Positions 1 through 8,429 of a stretch of 64,000 nt of DNA are shown one piece after another. The notes under the pieces were generated by a model. That model was not told the origin of the DNA. It was given only the letters and a program-made list of their open reading frames with translations, and made no database searches. This stretch comes from Vibrio cyclitrophicus. Its GTDB lineage: Bacteria > Pseudomonadota > Gammaproteobacteria > Enterobacterales > Vibrionaceae. The stretch's first letter is position 1; each line of letters starts with the position of its first letter. The stretch covers positions 310,001 to 374,000 of the forward strand of contig CP065366.1 of the NCBI GenBank assembly GCA_023206055.1. Reading direction: 5' to 3'. The translations under genes were made by a program, and so were the position numbers.

Positions 1-2
1 AA

Positions 3-305
3 GCTATGCTAGAATCTCCTATATTTGGTTTAGGGCCAGGTGCATGGTCAGGATTAGATTATCCCATTCAAGGTCATGAAGCACATAATTCTTATATAGA
101 TTTTGGTAACAGTTTTGGTTTTCTGGGAATATTAATGATGGCAATACTGATTTTTTATAATATTTCTAAGTTAAAGAGAGAGAATTACATCTATCTTATA
201 TTCTCTCTTTTTTCATTGTTGGTTTTTGGTGTCTTTCACTATATTTTAAGATTTCCATTTACTTGGGTAATATTAAGTGTTCCATTTTTCATTAGGGCTA
301 AGTAG
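3..305 (+). CDS. O-antigen polymerase/ligase-like membrane protein, C-terminal fragment
   Basis: Only the last ~100 residues lie in the window; the reading frame is open to the left edge, so the true start is outside. The piece contains the pattern GLGPGAWSG...HNSYIDFGNSFGFLG, typical of the periplasmic loop of the Wzy/WaaL O-antigen polymerase-ligase superfamily, followed by two or three hydrophobic helices. Such proteins polymerise or transfer undecaprenyl-linked glycans at the periplasmic face of the inner membrane. The stop lies 2 bases before the next gene, so both are probably in one operon. Base composition is very AT-rich, as is common for acquired polysaccharide genes. Whether it is a polymerase or a ligase cannot be decided from this fragment. 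Confidence 0.7.
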   Translation, partial: AMLESPIFGLGPGAWSGLDYPIQGHEAHNSYIDFGNSFGFLGILMMAILIFYNISKLKRENYIYLIFSLFSLLVFGVFHYILRFPFTWVILSVPFFIRAK

Positions 306-307
306 TT

Positions 308-2242
308 ATGTGTGGTATTTCTGGTTTTATTACATCTGATCTTTTGGAATCAAGATCTATCATCTCAAAAATGAATGATACTTTGATCCATCGTGGTCCG
401 GATAGTGGTGGTATTTGGGTTGGTGAATGCGACGCTACTAATATTGCTTTAGGCCATAGACGTCTTGCCATACAAGATCTTTCTGCCGCTGGTCATCAGC
501 CAATGATGTCTGAGTCAAATCGATATTCTTTAATTTTCAATGGTGAAATTTATAATCACTTAGCTCTTCGGGCTGAGTTGGGAAATATATTTTGGAAGGG
601 ACATTCAGATACAGAGACAATCCTAGCATGTATTGAAATGTGGGGATTCCAAGATACGATTAAAAAACTAAAAGGTATGTTTGCAATCGCACTTTGGGAT
701 TTTGTTGAGAAAAAGCTATTTTTAACCAGAGATAGAGTCGGTGAAAAACCTTTATATTATGGTTCTTTCAATAACTCATTCGTATTTTCATCTGAACTTA
801 AAGCTTTTAACAGTTTTCCTCATTTTAAGAAAGTAGTTAATAGGGATTCTTTATCACTATATCTAAGGTATAACTACATTCCTGTCCCTTTTACTATTTA
901 CAATGATGTATTTAAGATGGTGCCTGGAACAATCATAGAGGTTGGTCGGGACTTGGTAGTTTCTGAATATTCTTATTGGGACCCTTCGTATGTTGTAGAG
1001 TCTGGTGTCAAGAATACCTATAAAGGCACATATGAGTCTGCTGTAAAAGAATTAGAAAGTTTAATCTCTGAGTCTATTCGCTCCCAAACTATTTCAGATG
1101 TACCTTTTGGAGCTTTTTTGTCAGGTGGCATAGACTCTTCACTTGTAGTTGCTCTAATGCAAAAACAACTAGCCACTCCAGTTAAAACTTTTACAATAGG
1201 GTTCCATAACGAAGCTTATAATGAAGCAGAGCACGCAAAAGCTATTTCTAAGCATTTGGGAACGGAACATACAGAGCTTTACCTAAACGACGATGATGCT
1301 ATGGCTGTTATCAAAGAGTTAGCCTGTATATATGATGAGCCTTTTGCTGATTCTTCACAGATCCCAACCTATCTAGTATCGAAGATGGCTAAAGAGTATG
1401 TGACGGTTGTTTTGTCAGGTGATGGCGGTGATGAGCTATTTGCTGGTTATAATCGACATAAACTTGCTCAGACCCAATGGCCAATGTTGGTAAAGTGTCC
1501 ATTATTTATTAGAAGTATAGTTTCTAAGTTAATCAAGATAAATTCCCCAGAAGTATTAAATAATGTTAATTATATTCTTCCTCGCCATAAGAAGATGCGA
1601 TTGATTGGTGATAAGCTTCATAAAGCTTCTGATTCTATGGTAGCAAAAGACCATAAAGAACTTTACTTATCGTTAGTGTCTCAGTGGAGTGAGCCTGAAA
1701 AGATTGTAATCAATTCTAACGAACCTGCTAGTTTGGCTTTGAATAATGAATTGAGTTCTAGTTTATCTCCAACAGAGTATATGATGGCTTTAGATATGAT
1801 TACTTATATGAGTGATGATATTCTTGTTAAGGTAGATAGAGCTTCAATGGCGAATTCTCTAGAAACTAGAGTACCTCTTTTAGACCACTCTATAATAGAG
1901 TATGCATGGTCGCTCCCCCTTGAGTATAAATTGAAAAATGGAGTGACAAAGTCTCCATTGAGAGATATTTTATATAAACATGTACCAAAAGAGCTTATTG
2001 AAAGACCGAAAATGGGTTTTGGTATTCCCTTAGACAGTTGGCTAAGATATGGGTTAAAAAACTGGGCTTCAGGTTTGTTGTCACCTGACAGATTACAAAG
2101 CGAAGGTTATTTTAATGAGCCAGAAGTAACTAAAATTTGGAAAGAACATTTATCTGGTAATTTTAATCATACGCAGAAACTTTGGTGTATTCTCATGTTT
2201 CAAGCTTGGTTGGATGAGAACCTTTATGTTGGGGAAGAATAA
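308..2242 (+). CDS. asnB: asparagine synthase (glutamine-hydrolysing), polysaccharide-locus type
   Basis: This 644-residue protein begins MCGISGF, giving the N-terminal nucleophile Cys2 of class II glutamine amidotransferases, with HRGPDSGG close behind. The ATP-pyrophosphatase domain carries the P-loop SGGIDSS near residue 272. The family moves ammonia from glutamine to an AMP-activated carboxylate. In polysaccharide loci such AsnB-like enzymes usually amidate a uronic acid rather than make asparagine; that role is inferred here from context. It sits 2 bases after the Wzy-like gene and 2 bases before the GT4 gene. The DNA is AT-rich like the gene before it and unlike the core genes further right. 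Confidence 0.85.
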   Translation: MCGISGFITSDLLESRSIISKMNDTLIHRGPDSGGIWVGECDATNIALGHRRLAIQDLSAAGHQPMMSESNRYSLIFNGEIYNHLALRAELGNIFWKGHSDTETILACIEMWGFQDTIKKLKGMFAIALWDFVEKKLFLTRDRVGEKPLYYGSFNNSFVFSSELKAFNSFPHFKKVVNRDSLSLYLRYNYIPVPFTIYNDVFKMVPGTIIEVGRDLVVSEYSYWDPSYVVESGVKNTYKGTYESAVKELESLISESIRSQTISDVPFGAFLSGGIDSSLVVALMQKQLATPVKTFTIGFHNEAYNEAEHAKAISKHLGTEHTELYLNDDDAMAVIKELACIYDEPFADSSQIPTYLVSKMAKEYVTVVLSGDGGDELFAGYNRHKLAQTQWPMLVKCPLFIRSIVSKLIKINSPEVLNNVNYILPRHKKMRLIGDKLHKASDSMVAKDHKELYLSLVSQWSEPEKIVINSNEPASLALNNELSSSLSPTEYMMALDMITYMSDDILVKVDRASMANSLETRVPLLDHSIIEYAWSLPLEYKLKNGVTKSPLRDILYKHVPKELIERPKMGFGIPLDSWLRYGLKNWASGLLSPDRLQSEGYFNEPEVTKIWKEHLSGNFNHTQKLWCILMFQAWLDENLYVGEE

Positions 2243-2244
2243 TA

Positions 2245-3372
2245 ATGAATATTATGGTTGTTGGGACGCTTCCTCAGTCTCTTATTAACTTTAGAGGTGA
2301 ACTGCTAGATATTTTAGCTAGTAAGAAGAATGTTTCGGTATTTGCTATGGCATCAGGAGCGAGTCCGAAAGAGATTAAAGCGATTGAATCCAAAGTTGAA
2401 GGCTACTTTGATTACCCTGTAGTTCGTAGTGGTCTCAACCCGATACGTGACTTTGTTACTCTGCTCTCTCTCATAAAAAATTTCAGACTTAACAATGCAA
2501 ATATTATTTTGGCATACACGGTTAAGCCTGTTATTTGGGGGGGGATAGCTTCTCGGTTTACTAATGACTCTTGTTTTTATGCTCTCGTTACTGGGTTGGG
2601 GTATGCATTTCAAAAAGGTGGAGTAGCAAAAAGTATACTCAATATCCTTGTTAAACACTTATACAGCTTGGCATTGAAAGGGGCAAAAGGTGTCATCTTT
2701 CAAAACCGAGATAACATGCAAGTGTTTATCGACGAAGGAATCGTACCTCAAGAGAAGTGTTTTCTCGTCAATGGCTCAGGCGTCGATCTTAGCCATTACC
2801 AAATTTCTCCTTTGCCTGCAAAGCCTCACTTTTTACTTATTGCTCGATTACTTGGGGATAAAGGTATTCGCGAATACGCAAAGGCAGCAGAGATAGTTAA
2901 ACAACAGTACTCTGAAGCTGTCTTTGAGTTGGTGGGCCCGGAAGATCCATCTCCTGATGGTATCAACTTGGATGAGGTCAACAAATGGGTCTCTTCTGGT
3001 GCTATTGAGTACAGTGGTGCAACAACAGATGTGCGGCCCTTTATTAAAAATTGCTCGATCTACGTTTTGCCTTCTTATCACGAAGGAATGCCTCGTACAG
3101 TATTAGAGGCAATGGCTATGGGGCGGCCAATTCTAACCACGGATGTTCCTGGTTGTCGTGAAACTGTTGTCGATGGTGAGAATGGTTGGCTAGTCGAAAA
3201 GGCAAACGTAGAGCAACTCGCTGAGCGCATGATTTGGTTTATTGAAAACCAAGAACAATGGTCAGTGATGGGCGAGAAAAGTCACACTATGGCAAACGAG
3301 AAGTTCGATGTTAATAAAGTGAATGCTGAAATCTTAAAAATTGTGGGGCTTTCCGATGAAAAGACTGTTTGA
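2245..3372 (+). CDS. glycosyltransferase family 4
   Basis: A 375-residue GT-B fold retaining glycosyltransferase. The C-terminal half has the EGMPRTVLEAMAMGRPI segment (near residues 278-294), which is the E-x7-E nucleotide-sugar binding motif of GT4. The N-terminus (MNIMVVGTLPQSLINFRG) resembles polysaccharide GT4 enzymes such as CapM/PglA types. It probably adds the second sugar to the undecaprenyl-linked acceptor made by the next gene; donor and acceptor cannot be read from the sequence. Its 3' end overlaps the start of the phosphoglycosyl transferase by 17 bases, which suggests translational coupling. Confidence 0.85.
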   Translation: MNIMVVGTLPQSLINFRGELLDILASKKNVSVFAMASGASPKEIKAIESKVEGYFDYPVVRSGLNPIRDFVTLLSLIKNFRLNNANIILAYTVKPVIWGGIASRFTNDSCFYALVTGLGYAFQKGGVAKSILNILVKHLYSLALKGAKGVIFQNRDNMQVFIDEGIVPQEKCFLVNGSGVDLSHYQISPLPAKPHFLLIARLLGDKGIREYAKAAEIVKQQYSEAVFELVGPEDPSPDGINLDEVNKWVSSGAIEYSGATTDVRPFIKNCSIYVLPSYHEGMPRTVLEAMAMGRPILTTDVPGCRETVVDGENGWLVEKANVEQLAERMIWFIENQEQWSVMGEKSHTMANEKFDVNKVNAEILKIVGLSDEKTV

Positions 3373-3967
3373 TTTTCTTACGTCTCTTATTGCACTTTTC
3401 TTGTTAGCCCCTGTTATTGCTTTAGTGGCTTGGAAGATCCGTAAAAGCCTTGGCTCTCCCGTTTTATTTCGTCAATCTCGCCCTGGGTTGAACGGAAAGT
3501 CATTTAAAATGGTCAAGTTTCGCAGTATGAAAGATGCAGTGGATCAACAAGGTAATCCGCTACCAGACGATGAACGTATGACACCATTTGGTGACAAGTT
3601 ACGTTCAAGTAGCCTAGATGAGTTGCCAGGCCTTTGGAATGTTTTGAAGGGGGACATGAGTTTAGTGGGCCCTCGTCCTTTATTGGTGCAATATCTCCCT
3701 CTTTATAATAAAGAGCAAGCTCGCCGCCATGACGTTCGTCCTGGGATAACGGGATGGGCGCAAATTAACGGGCGCAATGCAATCAGTTGGGAAGAGAAGT
3801 TCGCATTAGACGTTTGGTATGTGGACAACAGAACCCTTTGGCTAGATATTAAAATTCTTTTCTTAACGGTAAAAAAAGTCTTCGTTAAAGAGGGCATATC
3901 AGCAGATGGGCACGTTACCATCGAACCTTTTACAGGTTCACCGCATCAAGGTAATAACCAATCATGA
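3356..3967 (+). CDS. pglC: initiating phosphoglycosyl transferase (PglC-like sugar transferase)
   Basis: Monotopic phosphoglycosyl transferase: it transfers a phospho-sugar from a UDP-sugar to undecaprenyl phosphate at the cytoplasmic membrane and so starts glycan assembly. There is one N-terminal re-entrant helix, then the basic KFRSMKD segment, the catalytic Asp-Glu pair in SSLDELPGLWNVL (residues 88-89) and the VGPRPLL motif. At 203 residues it is the short PglC/WbpL-soluble-domain size rather than the long WcaJ type. ATG 3356 was chosen: it begins MKRLFDF, as in the family, and has GGGG about 7 bases upstream. An in-frame TTG at 3341 is less likely. The flanking PglD/PglE-like genes suggest the substrate is UDP-diacetylbacillosamine. 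Confidence 0.87.
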   Translation: MKRLFDFLTSLIALFLLAPVIALVAWKIRKSLGSPVLFRQSRPGLNGKSFKMVKFRSMKDAVDQQGNPLPDDERMTPFGDKLRSSSLDELPGLWNVLKGDMSLVGPRPLLVQYLPLYNKEQARRHDVRPGITGWAQINGRNAISWEEKFALDVWYVDNRTLWLDIKILFLTVKKVFVKEGISADGHVTIEPFTGSPHQGNNQS

Positions 3968-4590
3968 AGAGCTGCGCCATTTTAGGGGCAAGTGGGCATG
4001 GAAAAGTAATCGCCGAGATAGCTGAACTTAATGGTTATCACAATATTGTATTTTTTGATGATCGTTGGCCAAGCTTAAAATCCGTTGAACACTGGTCGGT
4101 GTCTGGTGATACAAGTACGCTTACCTCTACCGTGAAAGAGTATGATCTTGTTGTTGTCGCGATTGGTCACAATGCGACTCGCTGTTCCAAACAGCGTGAA
4201 TTGACTTCTGCGGGAGCGAACTTTGGTGTACTTGCTCACCCCAAAGCTGTAATAAGTAAGTACGCTAATATTGGTATCGGTTCGGTTGTTATGGCGAATG
4301 CGGTCGTTAATCCTTTTAGTCATATTGGCGTGAGCTGCATTATTAATACAGGCTCCACTGTCGATCATGACTGCAAGCTCGCTGAAGGTGTCCACATTAG
4401 CCCTGGTGTAAACTTGGCGGGTGGCGTCGAAGTTGGCAAAAATACTTGGATCGGAATCGGAAGCCAAGTTAAACAACTTGTTGTTATAGGATGTGATACC
4501 GTCGTTGGCGCAGGTTCAACGGTTATCAATAATGTTCCAAATTATCAAATCGTCGTGGGCTCTCCGGCTCATGAGCTTATCAAATCATAA
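3964..4590 (+). CDS. pglD: PglD/NeuD-like sugar O/N-acetyltransferase
   Basis: A 208-residue acyltransferase with an N-terminal Rossmann-like part (ILGASGHGKVIAEIA) and a C-terminal left-handed beta-helix built of hexapeptide repeats. The segment TGSTVDHDC carries the His used as catalytic base in PglD. The expected reaction is acetyl-CoA-dependent acetylation of the 4-amino group of a UDP-4-amino sugar. The start ATG overlaps the stop of the preceding gene (ATGA), so the two are translationally coupled. The NeuD family is broad and some members O-acetylate sialic acids, but the neighbouring transferase and aminotransferase favour PglD. Confidence 0.83.
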   Translation: MKSCAILGASGHGKVIAEIAELNGYHNIVFFDDRWPSLKSVEHWSVSGDTSTLTSTVKEYDLVVVAIGHNATRCSKQRELTSAGANFGVLAHPKAVISKYANIGIGSVVMANAVVNPFSHIGVSCIINTGSTVDHDCKLAEGVHISPGVNLAGGVEVGKNTWIGIGSQVKQLVVIGCDTVVGAGSTVINNVPNYQIVVGSPAHELIKS

Positions 4591-4614
4591 AAATTAAAAC
4601 TGATTAGGTGAATC

Positions 4615-5790
4615 GTGCTTAATACATCATTTTCCCCATGGCCTTCGTTTACTCAAGAAGAAGCGGATGCCGTAAGTAAGGTTGTACTTTCAAATAAAGT
4701 TAACTATTGGACGGGTCAAGAAGGTCGTGAATTCGAAAAAGAGTTTGCGGCTTGGGTTGGCTGTGAATATGCAGTGGCTCTGGGTAACGGTACTCTAGCG
4801 TTAGATGTTGCACTGAAAGCGTTCGGAGTTGGTCAGGGTGATGAAGTGATCACCACATCTCGTACTTTCTTAGCATCGGCTTCGTCAATTGTAACGGCTG
4901 GTGCGGCGCCTGTTTTTGCGGATGTGGATCTGAACAGTCAAAACATTACCGCTGAATCGATACAAGCGGTACTTACGCCAAAAACCAAAGTTGTGATTGT
5001 TGTTCACCTTGCAGGCATGCCTGCCGAGATGGATGCAATTATGGCGCTTTCTGAACAGCATGGCTTCAAGGTAATCGAAGATTGTGCTCAGGCGCATGGT
5101 GCGAAATATAAAGGTCGCAGTGTCGGTACGATTGGTCATATTGGTGCTTGGTCTTTCTGCCAAGACAAGATCATGACCACAGGTGGCGAAGGTGGAATGG
5201 TAACGACTAACGACAAAGAACTATGGTCGTTTATGTGGTCTTATAAAGATCATGGTAAAAGCTACGACGCCATTTATAACCGCGAGCACGCACCGGGTTT
5301 TCGTTGGCTACATGATAGCTTTGGTACCAATTGGCGCATGACAGAAATGCAAGCGGTTATTGGGCGTATCCAAATTCAACGCATGGCTGAGTGGACGCAA
5401 AAGCGTCAAATAAACGCAGCTGTGATTGAAGCAGCTATTGCTGACCTTCCCATTGTTCGAAGTGTGAATATTCCAAAATACGTTGAACATGCAGAATATA
5501 AGCATTATATGTTTATCCGCCCTGAGCATCTAAAAGCAGGTTGGACTCGTGATAAAATTGTTGATGCGATTGTTGAGCGAGGTGTGCCTGCATACCAAGG
5601 CAGTTGTTCTGAGGTTTATCTAGAAAAAGCATTTGATGGCACAAGCTTCAGGCCAGAAACACCATTAAAGAACGCAGTTGAGTTAGGTGAAACCAGCTTA
5701 ATGTTTTTAGTGCACCCAACCTTAACGCAGAGCGAGATTGAGAAAACGGCGGAAGTGCTGCGAGCGGTTTTACTTGAAGCACAAGCTTAA
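4615..5790 (+). CDS. pglE: DegT/DnrJ/EryC1/StrS aminotransferase (PglE-like)
   Basis: A PLP-dependent sugar aminotransferase of 391 residues. The internal aldimine Lys is seen in SFCQDKIMTTGGEGG at residue 185, next to the GGEGG stretch that binds the cofactor phosphate; AHGAKYKG lies just upstream. The family converts a UDP-4-keto-6-deoxy sugar into the 4-amino sugar using glutamate. The start is GTG at 4615. It lies 24 bases after the acetyltransferase, in the same operon. Product order (dehydratase, aminotransferase, acetyltransferase, PGT) matches the bacillosamine pathway, although the dehydratase gene is separated by 364 bases. Confidence 0.87.
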   Translation: MLNTSFSPWPSFTQEEADAVSKVVLSNKVNYWTGQEGREFEKEFAAWVGCEYAVALGNGTLALDVALKAFGVGQGDEVITTSRTFLASASSIVTAGAAPVFADVDLNSQNITAESIQAVLTPKTKVVIVVHLAGMPAEMDAIMALSEQHGFKVIEDCAQAHGAKYKGRSVGTIGHIGAWSFCQDKIMTTGGEGGMVTTNDKELWSFMWSYKDHGKSYDAIYNREHAPGFRWLHDSFGTNWRMTEMQAVIGRIQIQRMAEWTQKRQINAAVIEAAIADLPIVRSVNIPKYVEHAEYKHYMFIRPEHLKAGWTRDKIVDAIVERGVPAYQGSCSEVYLEKAFDGTSFRPETPLKNAVELGETSLMFLVHPTLTQSEIEKTAEVLRAVLLEAQA

Positions 5791-5844
5791 TTAACCTCAC
5801 CAGTAAAAGAGCTTTTTCTTTCAGCATCTTTGGTCTCATTATTA

Positions 5845-5916
5845 TTGGCTTATTGGCTTATTGGCTTATTGGCTTATTGGCTTATTGGCTTATTGGCTTA
5901 TTGGCTTATTGGCTTA
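5845..5916 (+). repeat. Tandem 8-bp repeat, nine perfect copies of TTGGCTTA
   Basis: Nine uninterrupted, identical copies of the octamer TTGGCTTA lie in the gap between the aminotransferase and the dehydratase gene. A partial ATTATTA run precedes them and AAGTG follows. Perfect identity means the array is young or actively slipping. It is outside any coding frame, about 240 bases before the next ATG. Confidence 0.97.
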
Positions 5917-5974
5917 AGTGTTCAATATATGAGATGCTCGTTAGCTTAAGCTCCTTTCTTAATAAGCTATAGAC

Positions 5975-6009
5975 ACCCCAATAGATTAACGTTGTCGAAC
6001 TATTGGGGT
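5975..6009 (+). terminator. Possible hairpin terminator/attenuator after pglE
   Basis: A 10-bp perfect stem ACCCCAATAG / CTATTGGGGT encloses a 15-base loop and is followed by an AT-rich but not uninterrupted T tract. It could end the pgl-like operon or act as an attenuator before the dehydratase gene. The rest of the 364-base gap is the octamer array and AT-rich DNA with no recognisable gene. Confidence 0.5.
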
Positions 6010-6154
6010 ATTTATATCAATAACAAATTAAAGCGCGAATTCAATGTTCGAGTTGTCTTTTGCAAGCTCTCTTTGCGAATTTAAATCATGTTCAACACAT
6101 CCCACTCATGCAGTCTTTGTGGTTTACTAAATACCAATAAATAAGAATAACTTT

Positions 6155-8095
6155 ATGCAACGTCTAAACTTCATATGGCACCTTTCTCGTTTTAAAAAGC
6201 GGGTTATCAGTGTTTCTATTGATACCTTGCTTATTGTACTTGCTCTGCATATTGCGTTGTGGACAAGGCTAGGTGATTTTCAATTTTTGACTGATGGTGA
6301 CAATTTATTACTGATAGGCTTAACAGTAATAACAACGGTGGCTATTTTCACAAAAATTGGGCTCTATCGCGCAGTGCTTAGGTACCTTACCTTTCAGGCG
6401 CTGTTTGTAGTAACGGCCGGCGCACTATTGTCTGCAGTCTCCTTGGCGTTATTTGCCTATTACTTGCACGAGCCAATTCCTCGTACTGTGCCCATTATTT
6501 ACTGTGCTTATTTAGCTTTGTTGTGCGGCGGCTCTCGTTTAGTGGTTCGTAACCTTGTTGCCACTACTTCACCTTCGAAAGACTCTCGTCAAGAAGTGTT
6601 GATTTATGGTGCAGGCTCTGGTGGTCGACAACTTGCAGTTGCACTTCGTGCCTCTGAAAACTATCGTATTCGTGCGTTTATTGACGACGATAGCACCCTC
6701 ACTAACACGATGATCTTAGGGTTACCGGTTGTTGGTTTAGACAAAACCCAAGCTTTGATCGATAAACATGATATTTCTAAAATATTACTGGCGATCCCTA
6801 GTGCCTCTCGCGCTCGCCGTAAGCAAGTTTTAGATTTACTAGCCCCGCTTCCTGTCGAAATTCAGACGGTGCCTGATATGGCCGATATTGTCTCAGGCAA
6901 AGCGAAAATTGATGAATTGAGCGATGTACCGATTGAAGATTTGTTAGGTCGAGATGCGGTTGCGCCTCAGCAAGTTTTGATGGAAGCTAACATCAAAGGT
7001 AAAGTCGTAATGGTGACTGGTGCCGGCGGCTCTATTGGATCTGAACTGTGTCGTCAAATTTTAAAACAACAGCCTAAAACTTTAGTGCTGTTTGAAGTCT
7101 CTGAATTTGGCTTGTATCAAGTAGACCGTGAGCTCTCTTTAGTCAAAGAGACTAAAGGGTATGATGTGGAAATTGTTCCTTTATTAGGTTCAGTGCAACG
7201 CTCGCATCGTTTGTTAACCTCAATGAAGTCTTTTGGCGTACAAACGGTTTATCACGCGGCCGCTTACAAACATGTTCCGTTGGTTGAGTACAATGTAGTC
7301 GAAGGAGTACGCAACAATGTGTACGGCACTTATTATACAGCTAAGGCTGCTATTGACGCAGGCGTTGAGTCTTTTGTCCTTATTTCAACAGACAAAGCAG
7401 TACGCCCAACCAATGTGATGGGCACGACTAAGCGTATGGCGGAACTAGGCCTACAAGCTTTAGCTCAGCAAGAAAACCAAAAAGAGAATGGCACTCGTTT
7501 TTGCATGGTGCGCTTTGGTAACGTATTGGGTTCTTCGGGTTCCGTTATTCCATTGTTTAAGAAGCAAATTAAAGCCGGCGGCCCTCTAACGGTCACTCAC
7601 CCAGATATCACCCGCTTCTTTATGACCATCCCTGAAGCTGCGCAATTGGTGATTCAAGCGGGCGCAATGGGTAAGGGCGGTGATGTGTTTGTGCTTGATA
7701 TGGGCGAATCAGTAAAAATTACCGATCTCGCGGAAAACCTGATTAAGCTTTCTGGTCTTTCTGTGAAGAACGAAGAGAATCAGCACGGCGATATTGAAAT
7801 CAAATTCTCAGGCTTGCGTCCGGGAGAAAAACTGTATGAAGAGCTATTGATTGGCGATAATGTCGCACGTACAGCTCACGAACGAATCATGACCGCACAA
7901 GAGGTGTTCTTGCCGATTGATGAGTATGACACGCTACTTGAATCCTTAGACTTTGCTTGCCATAACCTAGAACATGAAGCTATTCGTCAGCTACTTCTTG
8001 ATGCGCCGACCGGATTTTCACCAACGGATGGGATTGGTGATTTGGTTTGGAATGCGAGCCAAATGCAAGAAGCGCCAAATGCAACTCATATTTAG
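6155..8095 (+). CDS. UDP-GlcNAc 4,6-dehydratase, WbpM/PglF/FlaA1 family, membrane-bound
   Basis: A 646-residue protein with about four N-terminal membrane helices (residues 18-130), then a CoA-binding-like Rossmann domain (YGAGSGGRQLA), then the catalytic SDR domain with VTGAGGSIGSELC near residue 287. The active-site region STDKAVRPTNVMGTTKRM is characteristic of WbpM/PglF. The enzyme makes the UDP-4-keto-6-deoxy-HexNAc that the PglE-like enzyme uses. Length fits the large membrane subclass. It has its own 5' region and probably its own promoter. Genes of this type very often close Vibrio O-antigen or capsule loci, and here the next gene is the core gene gpmI. Confidence 0.9.
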   Translation: MQRLNFIWHLSRFKKRVISVSIDTLLIVLALHIALWTRLGDFQFLTDGDNLLLIGLTVITTVAIFTKIGLYRAVLRYLTFQALFVVTAGALLSAVSLALFAYYLHEPIPRTVPIIYCAYLALLCGGSRLVVRNLVATTSPSKDSRQEVLIYGAGSGGRQLAVALRASENYRIRAFIDDDSTLTNTMILGLPVVGLDKTQALIDKHDISKILLAIPSASRARRKQVLDLLAPLPVEIQTVPDMADIVSGKAKIDELSDVPIEDLLGRDAVAPQQVLMEANIKGKVVMVTGAGGSIGSELCRQILKQQPKTLVLFEVSEFGLYQVDRELSLVKETKGYDVEIVPLLGSVQRSHRLLTSMKSFGVQTVYHAAAYKHVPLVEYNVVEGVRNNVYGTYYTAKAAIDAGVESFVLISTDKAVRPTNVMGTTKRMAELGLQALAQQENQKENGTRFCMVRFGNVLGSSGSVIPLFKKQIKAGGPLTVTHPDITRFFMTIPEAAQLVIQAGAMGKGGDVFVLDMGESVKITDLAENLIKLSGLSVKNEENQHGDIEIKFSGLRPGEKLYEELLIGDNVARTAHERIMTAQEVFLPIDEYDTLLESLDFACHNLEHEAIRQLLLDAPTGFSPTDGIGDLVWNASQMQEAPNATHI

Positions 8096-8191
8096 TAAAA
8101 GCTAATGCTTAGTGCGAAGCCAATGCTTCTTAGCGAAAGCGGATGATAGCGGTGAAAACCGATGATAACGGTGAAAGTAAATAGCTAATAG

Positions 8192-8224
8192 AGAGCCTCG
8201 TAATGTGATTACGGGGCTCTTTTT
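8192..8224 (+). terminator. Rho-independent terminator of the polysaccharide locus
   Basis: Stem AGAGCCTCGTAA / TTACGGGGCTCT (12 bp with one G-T pair), loop TGTGA, followed by TTTTT. It lies about 100 bases after the dehydratase stop. The 334-base gap also holds a 19-base near-duplication around 8140-8180 and a palindrome before gpmI. Confidence 0.85.
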
Positions 8225-8344
8225 GGTTGTGTTGAATACGTAGCGAGTACTTAATCTTCTAAGTGATTAGAACAGTCAGCTAAACACAAAATGACGTTCT
8301 TTTTCATATTCGATCATCCTACCTGCGCCCTTTCTTGATCTTCC

Positions 8345-8371
8345 ACTACAGTTTTGACTGTAAACTGTAGT
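8345..8371 (+). promoter_or_regulatory. Perfect palindrome upstream of gpmI (operator candidate)
   Basis: Arms ACTACAGTTT / AAACTGTAGT (10 bp, perfect) with a 7-base spacer TGACTGT. A TTGACT that could serve as a -35 element starts inside it at 8354. The palindrome ends 58 bases before the gpmI ATG. I do not recognise the regulator. Confidence 0.45.
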
Positions 8372-8429
8372 AAAATTACGCTAATTTGTTTTTATACCGA
8401 TTTATTTTGAATTGAACGAGGTCAGTCCT

